Positions 34,462 to 43,359 are shown, counted from the stretch's first letter. The stretch is DNA of 64,000 bases from Salinicoccus sesuvii (GCF_042648145.1 NZ_JBHRWV010000012.1:124001-188000), one strand, 5' to 3'. Notes: a model not told the origin generated them from the sequence alone. Translations and numbers: made by a program.

Positions 34462-35616
34462 ATGTCTCAACGTAGAATCCTTTTGTCATCCCCGCATATG
34501 GGTGGTACAGAAAAGAAATATGTCGATGAAGCATTTGATACGAACTGGATTGCACCTTTAGGGAATAACGTCGATCAGTTTGAAGCATCAGTTAAAAATT
34601 TTACGGGAATTGAGGCGGCGTGCGCACTTTCAAGTGGAACATCTGCCATTCATCTTGCGCTGGATTTACTTGATGTCGGGGTGGGGGACATTGTCCTTTG
34701 TTCTTCACTTACGTTTGTTGCGAGCGCCAATCCAATTCTATATCTCGGTGGCACACCTGTTTTTATTGACTCTGAGATTGATAGTTGGAATATGTGCCCG
34801 AAATCTCTTGAGAAGGCACTGAAATACTATCGTATGCAAGGCAAGCAGCCAAAAGCGGTCGTGGTCGTCAATCTTTATGGCCAGTCTGCCCGGATGGATC
34901 AGATTGTTGAAATATGCAATCGATTCGATGTACCAATCATCGAAGACGCTGCGGAATCTCTCGGTGCTAAGTACCGGGGTCGGATGAGTGGAACCTTCGG
35001 CAAGTTTGGGGTCTATTCGTTTAACGGCAATAAAATCATTACAACTTCCGGAGGTGGCATGCTCATTTCAGACGACACAGTCAGTATCAGCAAAGCACTC
35101 CATAAGGCGACACAATCGAAAGAAGCCGCAAAGCACTACCAACATGAGAAAGTGGGATATAACTACCGGTTGAGCAACGTATGTGCAGGAATCGGACGAG
35201 GTCAGATGGAAGTGCTCGAAGAGAGAATAGAACAAAAAAGACGTATTTTCGATAAATACGTAGCAGGTCTCCAAGATGTGCCAGGTATCTCATTCATGCC
35301 TGAGATAGAAGGATCTTTTCACACAAGGTGGCTTTCCACCTTGACGCTTGATCCCGGGAAACTTGGTGTTACAGCAGAGGGATTGGTTGATTATCTTGCT
35401 GATCACAATATTGAGGCACGCCCTGTGTGGAAGCCACTTCACATGCAACCGCTCTTTAAGGAGTGTGAATACTTCACAGAAGGCCAAGACCACTCGAGAT
35501 ATCTGTTTGAGCATGGCATTTGTCTACCTTCAGATACCAAGATGACGGATGAAGAAATTAATAGGGTGATCAATTTAGTGAAAGCCCGCATCCTCACGCA
35601 TAAGCTCCTCGCATAA
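34462..35616 (+). CDS. UDP-4-amino sugar aminotransferase, PglE-like (DegT family)
   Basis: This 384-residue PLP aminotransferase of the DegT family has Asp162 (IIEDAAESLGA) and the Schiff-base Lys191 (FNGNKIITTSGGG). The opening LSSPHMGGTEKKYVDEAFDTNWIAPLG and the FNGNK form of the active site match UDP-N-acetylbacillosamine pathway enzymes such as PglE. It should aminate the 4-keto sugar made by CapD. An AAGGGAGAGGTGA site precedes it. No PglD-type acetyltransferase is seen, so the 4-amino group may be left free or modified by the FemAB-like product of the next gene. Confidence 0.9.
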   Translation: MSQRRILLSSPHMGGTEKKYVDEAFDTNWIAPLGNNVDQFEASVKNFTGIEAACALSSGTSAIHLALDLLDVGVGDIVLCSSLTFVASANPILYLGGTPVFIDSEIDSWNMCPKSLEKALKYYRMQGKQPKAVVVVNLYGQSARMDQIVEICNRFDVPIIEDAAESLGAKYRGRMSGTFGKFGVYSFNGNKIITTSGGGMLISDDTVSISKALHKATQSKEAAKHYQHEKVGYNYRLSNVCAGIGRGQMEVLEERIEQKRRIFDKYVAGLQDVPGISFMPEIEGSFHTRWLSTLTLDPGKLGVTAEGLVDYLADHNIEARPVWKPLHMQPLFKECEYFTEGQDHSRYLFEHGICLPSDTKMTDEEINRVINLVKARILTHKLLA

Positions 35617-35660
35617 CAATGAAAGTATTTAAATTTCAATACCGGAGGGAGGGGGATGAA

Positions 35661-36665
35661 ATGGGTCAGGACATCTATTTTACAAAAGCATATGCCGAAG
35701 TGAATGCGTTGATTGAAGCAGGTGAAGCCATTTTCATTGAACTCGACAATCAGTACGGCCACATCACGCATAGTGCCATTAAAAGAGAGATTGCCAATGA
35801 GATAGATGGGGTGAAGTATTACGATCTAATTACCCCTTATGGGTACGGCGGACCAATCATTCATCGATGTATAGATGAGGCGCGCCTAATAGAAAGTTAT
35901 GAAGTCGCTTTGCACGAGTATTGCGAAGCAAACCGTATTGTATCGGAATTCGTTCGGTTCCATCCGCTTTTCCAGAACCAGGAGGCATTCAAGGATATTT
36001 ATGATGTAAAATATTTAAGGCAGACGGTGGGCACGGATCTTAGACGGTTCGATAATACGTTCCAAAGCGAATTTAGTACAACAGCCAGGCGACGCATCAG
36101 AAATTTGATAAAGGAAGAGAAGTATTCTTGTGTGTTGGCTAAGGGTTTCGATGACATAGAAGATTTCATCAGTATATACAAAGAAACGATGGATCGACGT
36201 CACGCAACAGACTTCTATTATTTCAACAGAAACTATTTCTATGAATTGAAACGTAGATTCCGAAGTCAACTGGTCACAACGACGGTGTACTACCAAGGCG
36301 AGATTATCGCAATGGGGCTCTACTTCCTTTCAGGTAAAGTCGTCCACGATCATCTAAACGGTACGAAAGCCGAATATCTGCATCTCTCGCCTGCCTACCT
36401 TCTAAAATATACAATGATGAACTGGGCTAGCAAAAACGGTTTCGACGTCATTCACTACGGTGGTGGTGTCTCTAACGCACAAGATGACTCGGTACTCAAG
36501 TTCAAAAAAAGCTTCGCTAAAAATACGGACTTTGAATTCCATATCGGTAGTAGAATATGGAACCAGTCAGTGTATGAGGTATTGTGTAGAAACCGGGACA
36601 TCGACAGCACATCGGGCTTTTTTCCAGCTTACCGTGCACCTGTCGAAAAGATCAAAGAGAGGTGA
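35661..36665 (+). CDS. FemAB/GNAT-fold transferase
   Basis: This 334-residue protein resembles the GNAT-fold FemABX group (Acetyltransf_6), whose members transfer aminoacyl groups from tRNA, or other acyl groups, to amines. A recognisable segment is STTARRRIRNLIKEEKYSC followed by FISIYKETMDRRHATDFYYF, then YQGEIIAMGLYFLSGKVVHDHLNGTKAEYLHLSPAYLLKYTMMNWASKNGFDVIHYGGG, the C-terminal GNAT-like half. I chose the ATG at 35661 behind GGAGGGAGGGGG; the upstream ATG 35619 lacks a site. Placed in a capsule locus, it probably modifies the glycan amino sugar. Confidence 0.75.
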   Translation: MGQDIYFTKAYAEVNALIEAGEAIFIELDNQYGHITHSAIKREIANEIDGVKYYDLITPYGYGGPIIHRCIDEARLIESYEVALHEYCEANRIVSEFVRFHPLFQNQEAFKDIYDVKYLRQTVGTDLRRFDNTFQSEFSTTARRRIRNLIKEEKYSCVLAKGFDDIEDFISIYKETMDRRHATDFYYFNRNYFYELKRRFRSQLVTTTVYYQGEIIAMGLYFLSGKVVHDHLNGTKAEYLHLSPAYLLKYTMMNWASKNGFDVIHYGGGVSNAQDDSVLKFKKSFAKNTDFEFHIGSRIWNQSVYEVLCRNRDIDSTSGFFPAYRAPVEKIKER

Positions 36666-36769
36666 GGCAACTGGGCTGAACTTAGTAAGGCATGGCGCAC
36701 AATTACATTCGTTTAATGGTCTTAGAGTTTCGAATCAGAATGGACGAGGCCGTCCGGCTAGGAGGTCCT

Positions 36770-37339
36770 ATGAAAAAAAGAGTGGTCGTTGCAGTTAGTA
36801 TATTCTGCATTCTACTGATGTTGATGGTGGTGTCGGTAATCGACAGTTTGGACCATAGCTACTCAGACGAACCGGTGGAAAGTGATCTCATCGTCATGCT
36901 TGGTGGTGATGCTGGCCGTATGGAAAAGGTAGCGGAACTTTATAAGGAAGGATATTCAAAACAAGTCCTTATCACGCCAGTCGTTGAATCAGAAGCATCG
37001 TCACAAAGTTCTGCACTCGCTATGGAATACGGTATCCCAAAAGATGCACTCATTCTCGATACAGAAGCTGAAAGCACCTACAGCAACGCTACTGTCACGA
37101 TGGAAGTCATGGAGGAGCGGAACATGGACTCAGCGCTCGTCGTTACGAGCGATTACCATATAAAGCGTGCCAAATATATATTTGACCGGGTGAATGAGGG
37201 CAGGTTCAGTTTCAGATACATTGCTGCACTGGAGAATGGCAATAGATGGTATGAAGCGGATGGGGCTTTCTATGCATGGCGTACGGAGTACTTAAAGCTT
37301 TGGTGGTACAGGTTTGGGTTATACCACTTGACTGGTTGA
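36770..37339 (+). CDS. DUF218 (YdcF/SanA/ElyC-like) membrane-anchored protein
   Basis: This 189-residue protein has an N-terminal signal anchor (residues 4-22) and a DUF218 domain outside the membrane: SDLIVMLGGDAGRMEKVAELYKEGYSKQVLITP, then ILDTEAESTYSNATVTMEVM and SALVVTSDYHIKRAKYIFDRV. DUF218 proteins act in envelope or polysaccharide metabolism but their reaction is not settled. I chose the ATG at 36770 behind AGGAGGT; an in-frame ATG at 36692 has no site. It closes the second polysaccharide locus, followed by a strong terminator. Confidence 0.85.
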   Translation: MKKRVVVAVSIFCILLMLMVVSVIDSLDHSYSDEPVESDLIVMLGGDAGRMEKVAELYKEGYSKQVLITPVVESEASSQSSALAMEYGIPKDALILDTEAESTYSNATVTMEVMEERNMDSALVVTSDYHIKRAKYIFDRVNEGRFSFRYIAALENGNRWYEADGAFYAWRTEYLKLWWYRFGLYHLTG

Positions 37340-37371
37340 ACCACGCCGTTAAACCTCCTATTGAAGAAAAA

Positions 37372-37424
37372 TAAATAAACCACCCCTTGGATTACGGTGC
37401 TGATTCTAAGGGGTGGTTTATTTA
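37372..37424 (+). terminator. Strong terminator closing the second polysaccharide locus
   Basis: A 17-bp perfect stem (37372-37388 with 37408-37424) with a 19-base loop, the right arm ending in TTTATTTA. Confidence 0.88.
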
Positions 37425-37465
37425 AAATGCTCGAGTAAATTATTTGAATTCGCTTTCATTTTATT

Positions 37466-37494
37466 TTGACAAATTTGTGAACAATCAATACACT
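37466..37494 (+). promoter_or_regulatory. Promoter of the GMC dehydrogenase genes
   Basis: A consensus TTGACA (37466-37471), 17-base spacer, TACACT (37489-37494), 44 bases before the start codon. Confidence 0.65.
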
Positions 37495-37537
37495 GAAGTT
37501 AAGCACGATTATCAATTTAGGGAATAGGAGGGTAAAT

Positions 37538-38344
37538 ATGGGAAAAGATGATTGGGAAAGCAAAGAACACAAAGAGAAAAGATTCTCGCGTCGAGATTTT
37601 CTCAAAACTTCAGGAGTGGCAGCCGGGGGCATAGTCGGAGGTTCCTTGCTCGGTGGTCTTGTAGGTATGGAATATGGTTCCAATAACGATGCGGAGCAAT
37701 CTGACACAGCCACAGAAGGGGAGACGGCAGAAAGCGAAGAAACAGAAGCACAGACATACGACGCACGTACGTTCTTCAGTCGCAGTGAAGACTTTGAAAC
37801 ATTGGCCGCTGCCACAGAAAGAATCTATCCGGAGGATGAAAATGGTCCGGGTGCAATCGCACTCGGTGTGCCTTATTTCATTGATAAGCAACTGTACGGA
37901 TTTTGGGGTGCAAATGGTACAGACTATAAAATGGGTCCATTCCAGCCGATGACATCCGATACTCACGGACGACAAGAAAAACTAAATCGGGGAGATATGT
38001 TTCTACTCGGTATCAGACGCTTGCAGGAAGTCAGCCAGGAAGAACACGACGATGCATTTCAAAATTTGGATGAGGACACACAAGATGAGATACTGAGAAT
38101 GTTTGAATCAGGTGATGTCGAAGTTCCAGGTATGCGTGCGCAAGCTTTCTTTACACTATTACGCAATACGACGATTGAGGGTGTCTATGCTGACCCGGCA
38201 TATGGTGGAAATAAGGACATGCAAGGATGGAAGATGATAGAGTATCCAGGTCCTAGAATGGGGTGGACCAATGAGATTCAATCAGAGGAGTTTCAATCTC
38301 TGGAGCCCGAAAGTCTGAGATCATATCAAGGAGGAGGCGTTTAA
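37538..38344 (+). CDS. Gluconate 2-dehydrogenase subunit 3-type protein, Tat-exported
   Basis: This 268-residue small subunit is of the gluconate dehydrogenase subunit 3 family. The N-terminus has a clear twin-arginine signal, SRRDFLK at about residues 17-23, followed by a glycine-rich hydrophobic stretch. This suggests export of the folded complex by Tat, with the partner flavoprotein carried along because it has no signal of its own. An acidic linker precedes the folded domain (TFFSRSEDFETLAAATERIYPEDENGPGAIALGVPYFIDKQL). A GGAGGG site precedes the ATG. The flavoprotein gene begins directly after its stop. Confidence 0.88.
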   Translation: MGKDDWESKEHKEKRFSRRDFLKTSGVAAGGIVGGSLLGGLVGMEYGSNNDAEQSDTATEGETAESEETEAQTYDARTFFSRSEDFETLAAATERIYPEDENGPGAIALGVPYFIDKQLYGFWGANGTDYKMGPFQPMTSDTHGRQEKLNRGDMFLLGIRRLQEVSQEEHDDAFQNLDEDTQDEILRMFESGDVEVPGMRAQAFFTLLRNTTIEGVYADPAYGGNKDMQGWKMIEYPGPRMGWTNEIQSEEFQSLEPESLRSYQGGGV

Positions 38345-40096
38345 ATGGCAGAAGAACTCGAAAAGGTTGACGTTGTCGTTGTGGGCATGGGCTGGGCTGG
38401 CGGTATTATCGCAGCAGAACTCGCGAAGGCTGGTAGAAGTGTCGTCGGTTTGGAAAAAGGAAGCGACAAAAAGCGTAGTGATTTTATTGGTGTAAAGGAT
38501 GAACTGCGGTTTGATAACCGGTACCATATCATGCAGAACTTGTCTGGAGATACAGTGACTTCAAGGAATGAAGTGGATGACACCGCTTTACCAATCAGAA
38601 CCACGCAGGATATGCAGCTCGGTACGGATATCGGTGGTGCGAGTTTGCACTGGGCCGGGGCAACGTACCGATACTGGCCGTACGAATTTGAAATCAGAAG
38701 CCAGACAATCGATCGATATGGTGAGGATAAGATACCAGAAGACATGAATTTACAGGATTGGGGCATCTCTTACGAGGAGATGGAGCCGTACTACGAAAAG
38801 TGGGAATACATGGCCGGCATCTCTGGCGAACAAGATCCGCTTGCGCCAGAACGGAATCGGCCTTGGCCGAACCCGCCTCTTATGGAGACACCATCTTTAA
38901 AATTGTTCAAAGACGCGACAGCGAACCTCGGATTGCATCCCTTTCAAGTGGCTGCGGGGAACCTCTCTCAGAACTACGAAAACCCGGATGGTGAACAACT
39001 GAATGCATGCATGTATTGTTCATTCTGTACACGGGCCGGATGTGACTTTGCGGCAAAATCAGATCCACTCGCTACAGTCATCCCAACCGCTTTAAAGCAA
39101 GAGAGCTTTGAATTGAGAACCCGTGCGAACGTCCGCCGAGTACTTTACGATGAGGAGACGCAGGAAGCAATCGGTGTTATGTACGTTGATGAAACTACGG
39201 GTGAGGAATATGAACAGCCGGCTGATGTTGTTGTATTGGCAGCATTTGCTTTTACCAATAACCGGTTGCTGATGCTCTCAGGTATTGGCGATCAGTACGA
39301 CCCAGAAACGCGTGAGGGAACATTGGGACGTAATTTCAATGGACAGTATAATTCTGCGTTTAATGGTACCCAAGGGTTATTCGAGAACGAACGTTTCAAC
39401 CTTTATATGGGGGCTGGGGCCCTCGGTGCAGCAGTAAATGATTACGCAGCAGATAACTTTGATCATTCCGACCTCGACTTTATCGGCGGCGGTGCCATCG
39501 AACTACGTCAGTACGGTTTTGGAGCCATCTCAAGCAGTAACAACCGTCCAAGCGATACGCCAAGTTGGGGTAAACAATATAAAGCAGATTCACTGCATTA
39601 TGCGTATAGAGCGCTGAGAATTTGGTACACCAACATTGCCATGTCATATTGGCACAATTATCTGGATTTGGATCCTACATACGTAGATGAATACGGGGAT
39701 CCACTCCTTCGGGCAACCTATAAATTCGGTTCCCAGGAGCGCGCGATTGCACAATTCGGTGTCGAGCGGTGCCATGAGATCATGGAAGAAATGGGTGCTG
39801 ACATTATACAGGATGATGAAGTGCCTGAAGAATTTAATCATGTATATTCCGGCGGTCACTATACAGGTGGCGTCGTAATGGGAGAAGACCCGGAGACCTC
39901 GGTCGTCAACAACTACTTGCAGATGTGGGACGTTGACAATCTCTTTGTCGTTGGTGGATCTGCATTTCCACAGTTCGGCGGTCATCACCCGACGCCAACG
40001 ATCGGTGCACTGGCCTATAGAGCGGCAGAAGGTATTGAGGAATTTCTGGAAAACGGAGAACAGCTGGCTGTTGCGAAAGGTACACTAAGGGCTTAG
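38345..40096 (+). CDS. GMC-family FAD-dependent sugar/polyol dehydrogenase, large subunit
   Basis: This 583-residue GMC oxidoreductase resembles the large subunit of gluconate 2-dehydrogenase. The FAD-binding VVVGMGWAGGIIAAELAKAG lies at residues 11-30. A cysteine cluster Cys222-x2-Cys225-x2-Cys228-x4-Cys233 resembles the iron-sulfur site of FAD-glucose dehydrogenases. His547-His548 in FGGHHPTPTIGAL near the C-terminus is the usual catalytic region. It would oxidise a sugar, aldonate or polyol outside the membrane and pass electrons to the respiratory chain. The GGAGGAGG site lies inside the 3' end of the small-subunit gene. No cytochrome c subunit gene follows. The substrate is unknown. Confidence 0.88.
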   Translation: MAEELEKVDVVVVGMGWAGGIIAAELAKAGRSVVGLEKGSDKKRSDFIGVKDELRFDNRYHIMQNLSGDTVTSRNEVDDTALPIRTTQDMQLGTDIGGASLHWAGATYRYWPYEFEIRSQTIDRYGEDKIPEDMNLQDWGISYEEMEPYYEKWEYMAGISGEQDPLAPERNRPWPNPPLMETPSLKLFKDATANLGLHPFQVAAGNLSQNYENPDGEQLNACMYCSFCTRAGCDFAAKSDPLATVIPTALKQESFELRTRANVRRVLYDEETQEAIGVMYVDETTGEEYEQPADVVVLAAFAFTNNRLLMLSGIGDQYDPETREGTLGRNFNGQYNSAFNGTQGLFENERFNLYMGAGALGAAVNDYAADNFDHSDLDFIGGGAIELRQYGFGAISSSNNRPSDTPSWGKQYKADSLHYAYRALRIWYTNIAMSYWHNYLDLDPTYVDEYGDPLLRATYKFGSQERAIAQFGVERCHEIMEEMGADIIQDDEVPEEFNHVYSGGHYTGGVVMGEDPETSVVNNYLQMWDVDNLFVVGGSAFPQFGGHHPTPTIGALAYRAAEGIEEFLENGEQLAVAKGTLRA

Positions 40097-40102
40097 ATGT
40101 CA

Positions 40103-40143
40103 ATAACTCTGGAGAACGTGCTCTCCAGAGTTATCTTTGTTTT
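40103..40143 (+). terminator. Terminator after GMC dehydrogenase
   Basis: A 13-bp perfect stem (40103-40115 with 40122-40134), six-base loop, followed by CTTTGTTTT. Confidence 0.85.
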
Positions 40144-40201
40144 AGTATGATATAATTTTAACGTTGTTGATTTTATAATTTGTTTACATAGGATTAGGAA
40201 A

Positions 40202-40246
40202 GAGGGGAGGGTATGAACAGATTTAAGTCTGTTCATACATACTAAT
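40202..40246 (+). promoter_or_regulatory. Ribosome binding site separated from its start codon by a hairpin
   Basis: GAGGGGAGG (40202-40210) is followed immediately by an 11-bp perfect hairpin (40211-40221 with 40228-40238, six-base loop), then eight bases and the ATG of the M42 peptidase gene. Folding the hairpin brings the site to a normal distance from ATG 40247; without it the spacing is 36 bases and no other site is visible. The same stretch encodes a 10-codon frame, MNRFKSVHTY (40213-40245), ending one base before the gene. Confidence 0.7.
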
Positions 40247-41275
40247 ATGTTTAAAAAAGAAGAAACCATTTCATTTTTGACAGAACTATTGTCGATTAAC
40301 AGCCCATCGGGATATACGAAATATGCAATTGACTACGTAAGAGAAAGTCTTGAAGCAGCTGGGTACGAAACAGAAAAGACACCGAAAGGCAATTTGATGG
40401 TCAGTGTCAAAGGTAAGGACGCATCAGTTACCCGCGGACTTAGCGCACATGTAGATACACTCGGTCTTATGGTACGTTCCATCAACGATGACGGTACACT
40501 ATCACTGACTAAACTTGGTGGACCACTCACCCCTACTCTAGATGGGGAGTACTGCGATGTGATTACTCGCGACGATAAAGTGTTCACCGGTACTATTTTA
40601 TCTGAATCACCCTCGATTCATGTGTATAAAGATGCGGCGACGAAAGAGCGGGATATTGATAGCTTGGTGGTAAAGCTCGATGAACGCGTCAACAATAAAG
40701 AGGATGTAAAAAATCTTGGCATACAGAACGGAGATATCATCGCCTATGACCCAAAAGTTGTCGTAACGGAATCGGGCTTTATAAAATCTAGATTCCTCGA
40801 CGATAAGGCATCTGTCGCCATTCTAGTCAGTGTGCTCAAAGCTCTGAAGGCAGAGAACATTGTTCCTGCTACAAATTTAAAGTTCATCTTCTCTACTTAT
40901 GAAGAGGTGGGACATGGTGCTGCTTGGATCCCAAAAGAGATTACCGAATTGCTTGCGGTCGATATGGGCTGCATTGGACTGGATCTCGAATGTACGGAGT
41001 TTGATGTCTCCATCTGTGCGAAAGACTCCTCGGGACCTTATGATTACGACATGACAACTGATCTTATCAATAATGCGAAGAGTAAGAATTTAAACTACGC
41101 TGTTGATATTTATCCAATGTACGGCAGTGATGCATCTGCAGCACTTAGTGGAGGTGCAAACATTAAAGCAGCATTGATTGGTCCAGGTGTGGCAAGTAGT
41201 CATGGTATGGAGCGCACGCATACAGATGCGATTGAAAATACGTTTGAATTGATTAGAGCATATATAGAAAATTAA
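40247..41275 (+). CDS. M42-family metallopeptidase
   Basis: This 342-residue co-catalytic metallo-aminopeptidase is of family M42 (glutamyl aminopeptidase/PepA-like, often misnamed endoglucanase M). Metal and catalytic residues are visible in SAHVDTLGLMV (His67, Asp69), SRFLDDKASVAIL, STYEEVGHGAA and the C-terminal SSHGMERTH. The inserted PDZ-like segment around residues 80-165 is present. Members form large tetrahedral dodecamers that trim peptides in the cytoplasm. It stands alone between terminators. Its ATG lacks an adjacent ribosome binding site; see the hairpin immediately upstream. Confidence 0.92.
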   Translation: MFKKEETISFLTELLSINSPSGYTKYAIDYVRESLEAAGYETEKTPKGNLMVSVKGKDASVTRGLSAHVDTLGLMVRSINDDGTLSLTKLGGPLTPTLDGEYCDVITRDDKVFTGTILSESPSIHVYKDAATKERDIDSLVVKLDERVNNKEDVKNLGIQNGDIIAYDPKVVVTESGFIKSRFLDDKASVAILVSVLKALKAENIVPATNLKFIFSTYEEVGHGAAWIPKEITELLAVDMGCIGLDLECTEFDVSICAKDSSGPYDYDMTTDLINNAKSKNLNYAVDIYPMYGSDASAALSGGANIKAALIGPGVASSHGMERTHTDAIENTFELIRAYIEN

Positions 41276-41297
41276 AACTTTAATTTTATGTATTTTA

Positions 41298-41346
41298 AAA
41301 AATCCGTGTACAGAAGTAGTTTATCTACACCTGTGCACGGATTTTT
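41298..41346. terminator. Bidirectional terminator between M42 peptidase and transketolase
   Basis: A 16-bp stem with one G-T pair (41298-41313 with 41331-41346), 17-base loop, A-run on the left and T-run on the right. It serves both convergent genes. Confidence 0.85.
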
Positions 41347-41359
41347 ATAAAATTAGTTT

Positions 41360-43348
41360 TTAAAGATTTTTGTAGCGTCTAATAACGTTTTCAACTGTAA
41401 ACCCCCGAGATTCTACTAAAGAGTCTCCCGCTCCAGATTCTCCGAATTCATCTATACTCATAATGTCGCCATCTTCAGTTGTATAGTGTTCCCAACCATA
41501 TCTAGAACCGAGTTCGATTGATAGGCGCTTCTTTAGATTGGGTTGCAACACCGACTGTTTGTAGGACTCAGTTTGTATTTCAAATAGTTCCCATGATGGC
41601 ATGCTAACCACGTTTACATAGATATTCTCATCAGCCAGCCTTTCCTGTGCCTCAAGTGCTAAGTGTACCTCTGACCCCGTAGCGATAAGTATGCCTTCAG
41701 CATTTTCCTTTTTTTCCAACACATATGCTCCTCTTATCGTTCCATCAATTATGAATTGATAGTTTTGTTTCAAGATGGGTACATCCTGTCTACCCAAAGC
41801 TAGCAGAGTGGGTGTTACGGTTGAGGAGGCACTGATTATCCAAGCACCAATTGTCTCAAAAGCATCGGCAGGCCTAATGACATTTATATTAGGCATTGCT
41901 CTAAATGAAAGTAGATGTTCTACAGGCTGATGTGTGGGACCATCTTGTCCTACAGCTACACTATCGTGGGTAAATATATAAGTTACTGGTAATTTCATCA
42001 GTGCAGAAAGTCGTATTGAAGGTCTAAGGTAATCGGAAAACACAAAAAATGTGCTGACATATGGTCTGAGATTACTTAACGCGAGGGCATTACCGATTGT
42101 TCCCATCGCAAACTCGCGCACTCCGAACTTGATATTTCTCCCTTTGAAATTATCCTCTTCATTAAAGTTACCAAACTTTTCGAGAGCTGTTTTGTTCGAT
42201 TTGGAAAGGTCTGCGGACCCTCCGATTACTGCTAGGTTATTATCTGCCAAATGATTAATCAACTTACTCGAAGCTACTCGAGTCGACATTTTTTCTACAT
42301 CGTCAAATAGCGTATATAGATTCTGTGTCTCAATATCAATGTCCTTGTGTATTATTCGTTCTAAAGAAGCAAAGTCTTCTGGATATTTCTCTTTGTATAG
42401 ATCTAATTTTTTTGACCACACTTCTTCTTGCTCTTGACCTCTTTGATTGATATTTTTGAAGTTTTCATAAACTTCATTTGGAACATAAAACTCTTCATGA
42501 TCCCATTCATAGAATTTTTTAGCCTTTCCTATGGCATCCGCACCTACGGGATCACTATGGGCATTGTGCGTACCTTGTATGTCGTCAACGCCAAAGCCAA
42601 TAATATTTTTAACCTCAATAATGGTAGGACTTTCGTTTTCCTGTTTTGCTTTCGCTAATGCATCGGATACCGCTTCCAGGTCTTGCCCATCTTCGACAAA
42701 AAGATATTGCCAATTCATGCTTTCAAATCTTTTCCTCATATCTTCAGAAAAAGTCTCGTTGACATCGCCATCAAGGATTACATTGTTGGAATCGAAGAGA
42801 ACAATCAGTTTTCCAAGTTTTAAGTGGCCAGCTATGGAGGCCGCTTCATAGGATACTCCTTCCATCAGGTCTCCATCTCCACATATACTGTAAGTGTAGT
42901 GATCAATAATATCCAAGTCTGGCTTGTTGAAGGTCTCACTTAAATATTTTTCAGACAGTGCAAGACCAACACTGTGACCAATCCCTTGTCCCAAGGGACC
43001 GGTAGTGACTTCAATACCTTCCGTATGACCGTACTCAGGGTGACCAGGTGTTTTACTTCCTATCTGTCTAAATCGCTTCAAATCATCTATTGTTAAATCG
43101 AAGCCACTTAAATGTAATAGTATATAATTTAAAATAGATCCATGGCCTGCGGATAGTACAAATCTATCTCTATCAAACCATTCTGGATTTTCGGGGTTTA
43201 TACTAAGGTGATTCATCCATAGTTCATAGGCCATTGGTGCTGATCCAAGAGGCATTCCAAGATGACCGTGCTGAGCGGATTCGACACTATCCAATGCAAG
43301 TGTTCTAATGGTATCAATAGACAGTTTCGACACTTTATCCAATTTCAT
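41360..43348 (-). CDS. tkt: Transketolase
   Basis: This 662-residue thiamine-diphosphate enzyme moves two-carbon units between pentose-phosphate pathway sugars. It has SAGHGSILNYILLHLSGFDL near residue 66, the TPP motif GDGDLMEGVSYEAASIAGHLKLGKLIVLFDSNN near 155-187, and the pyrimidine-domain GVREFAMGTIGNALALSNLRPYVSTFFVFSDYLRPSIRLSAL with its catalytic Glu. Length and domain order are normal. It starts 11 bases after the EIIC gene and is the last gene of the PTS operon, so it is probably a pathway-specific second copy that uses the pentose phosphate made from the imported sugar, not the housekeeping enzyme. Confidence 0.95.
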   Translation of the reverse strand: MKLDKVSKLSIDTIRTLALDSVESAQHGHLGMPLGSAPMAYELWMNHLSINPENPEWFDRDRFVLSAGHGSILNYILLHLSGFDLTIDDLKRFRQIGSKTPGHPEYGHTEGIEVTTGPLGQGIGHSVGLALSEKYLSETFNKPDLDIIDHYTYSICGDGDLMEGVSYEAASIAGHLKLGKLIVLFDSNNVILDGDVNETFSEDMRKRFESMNWQYLFVEDGQDLEAVSDALAKAKQENESPTIIEVKNIIGFGVDDIQGTHNAHSDPVGADAIGKAKKFYEWDHEEFYVPNEVYENFKNINQRGQEQEEVWSKKLDLYKEKYPEDFASLERIIHKDIDIETQNLYTLFDDVEKMSTRVASSKLINHLADNNLAVIGGSADLSKSNKTALEKFGNFNEEDNFKGRNIKFGVREFAMGTIGNALALSNLRPYVSTFFVFSDYLRPSIRLSALMKLPVTYIFTHDSVAVGQDGPTHQPVEHLLSFRAMPNINVIRPADAFETIGAWIISASSTVTPTLLALGRQDVPILKQNYQFIIDGTIRGAYVLEKKENAEGILIATGSEVHLALEAQERLADENIYVNVVSMPSWELFEIQTESYKQSVLQPNLKKRLSIELGSRYGWEHYTTEDGDIMSIDEFGESGAGDSLVESRGFTVENVIRRYKNL

Positions 43349-43359
43349 CCCTCCTGTTT

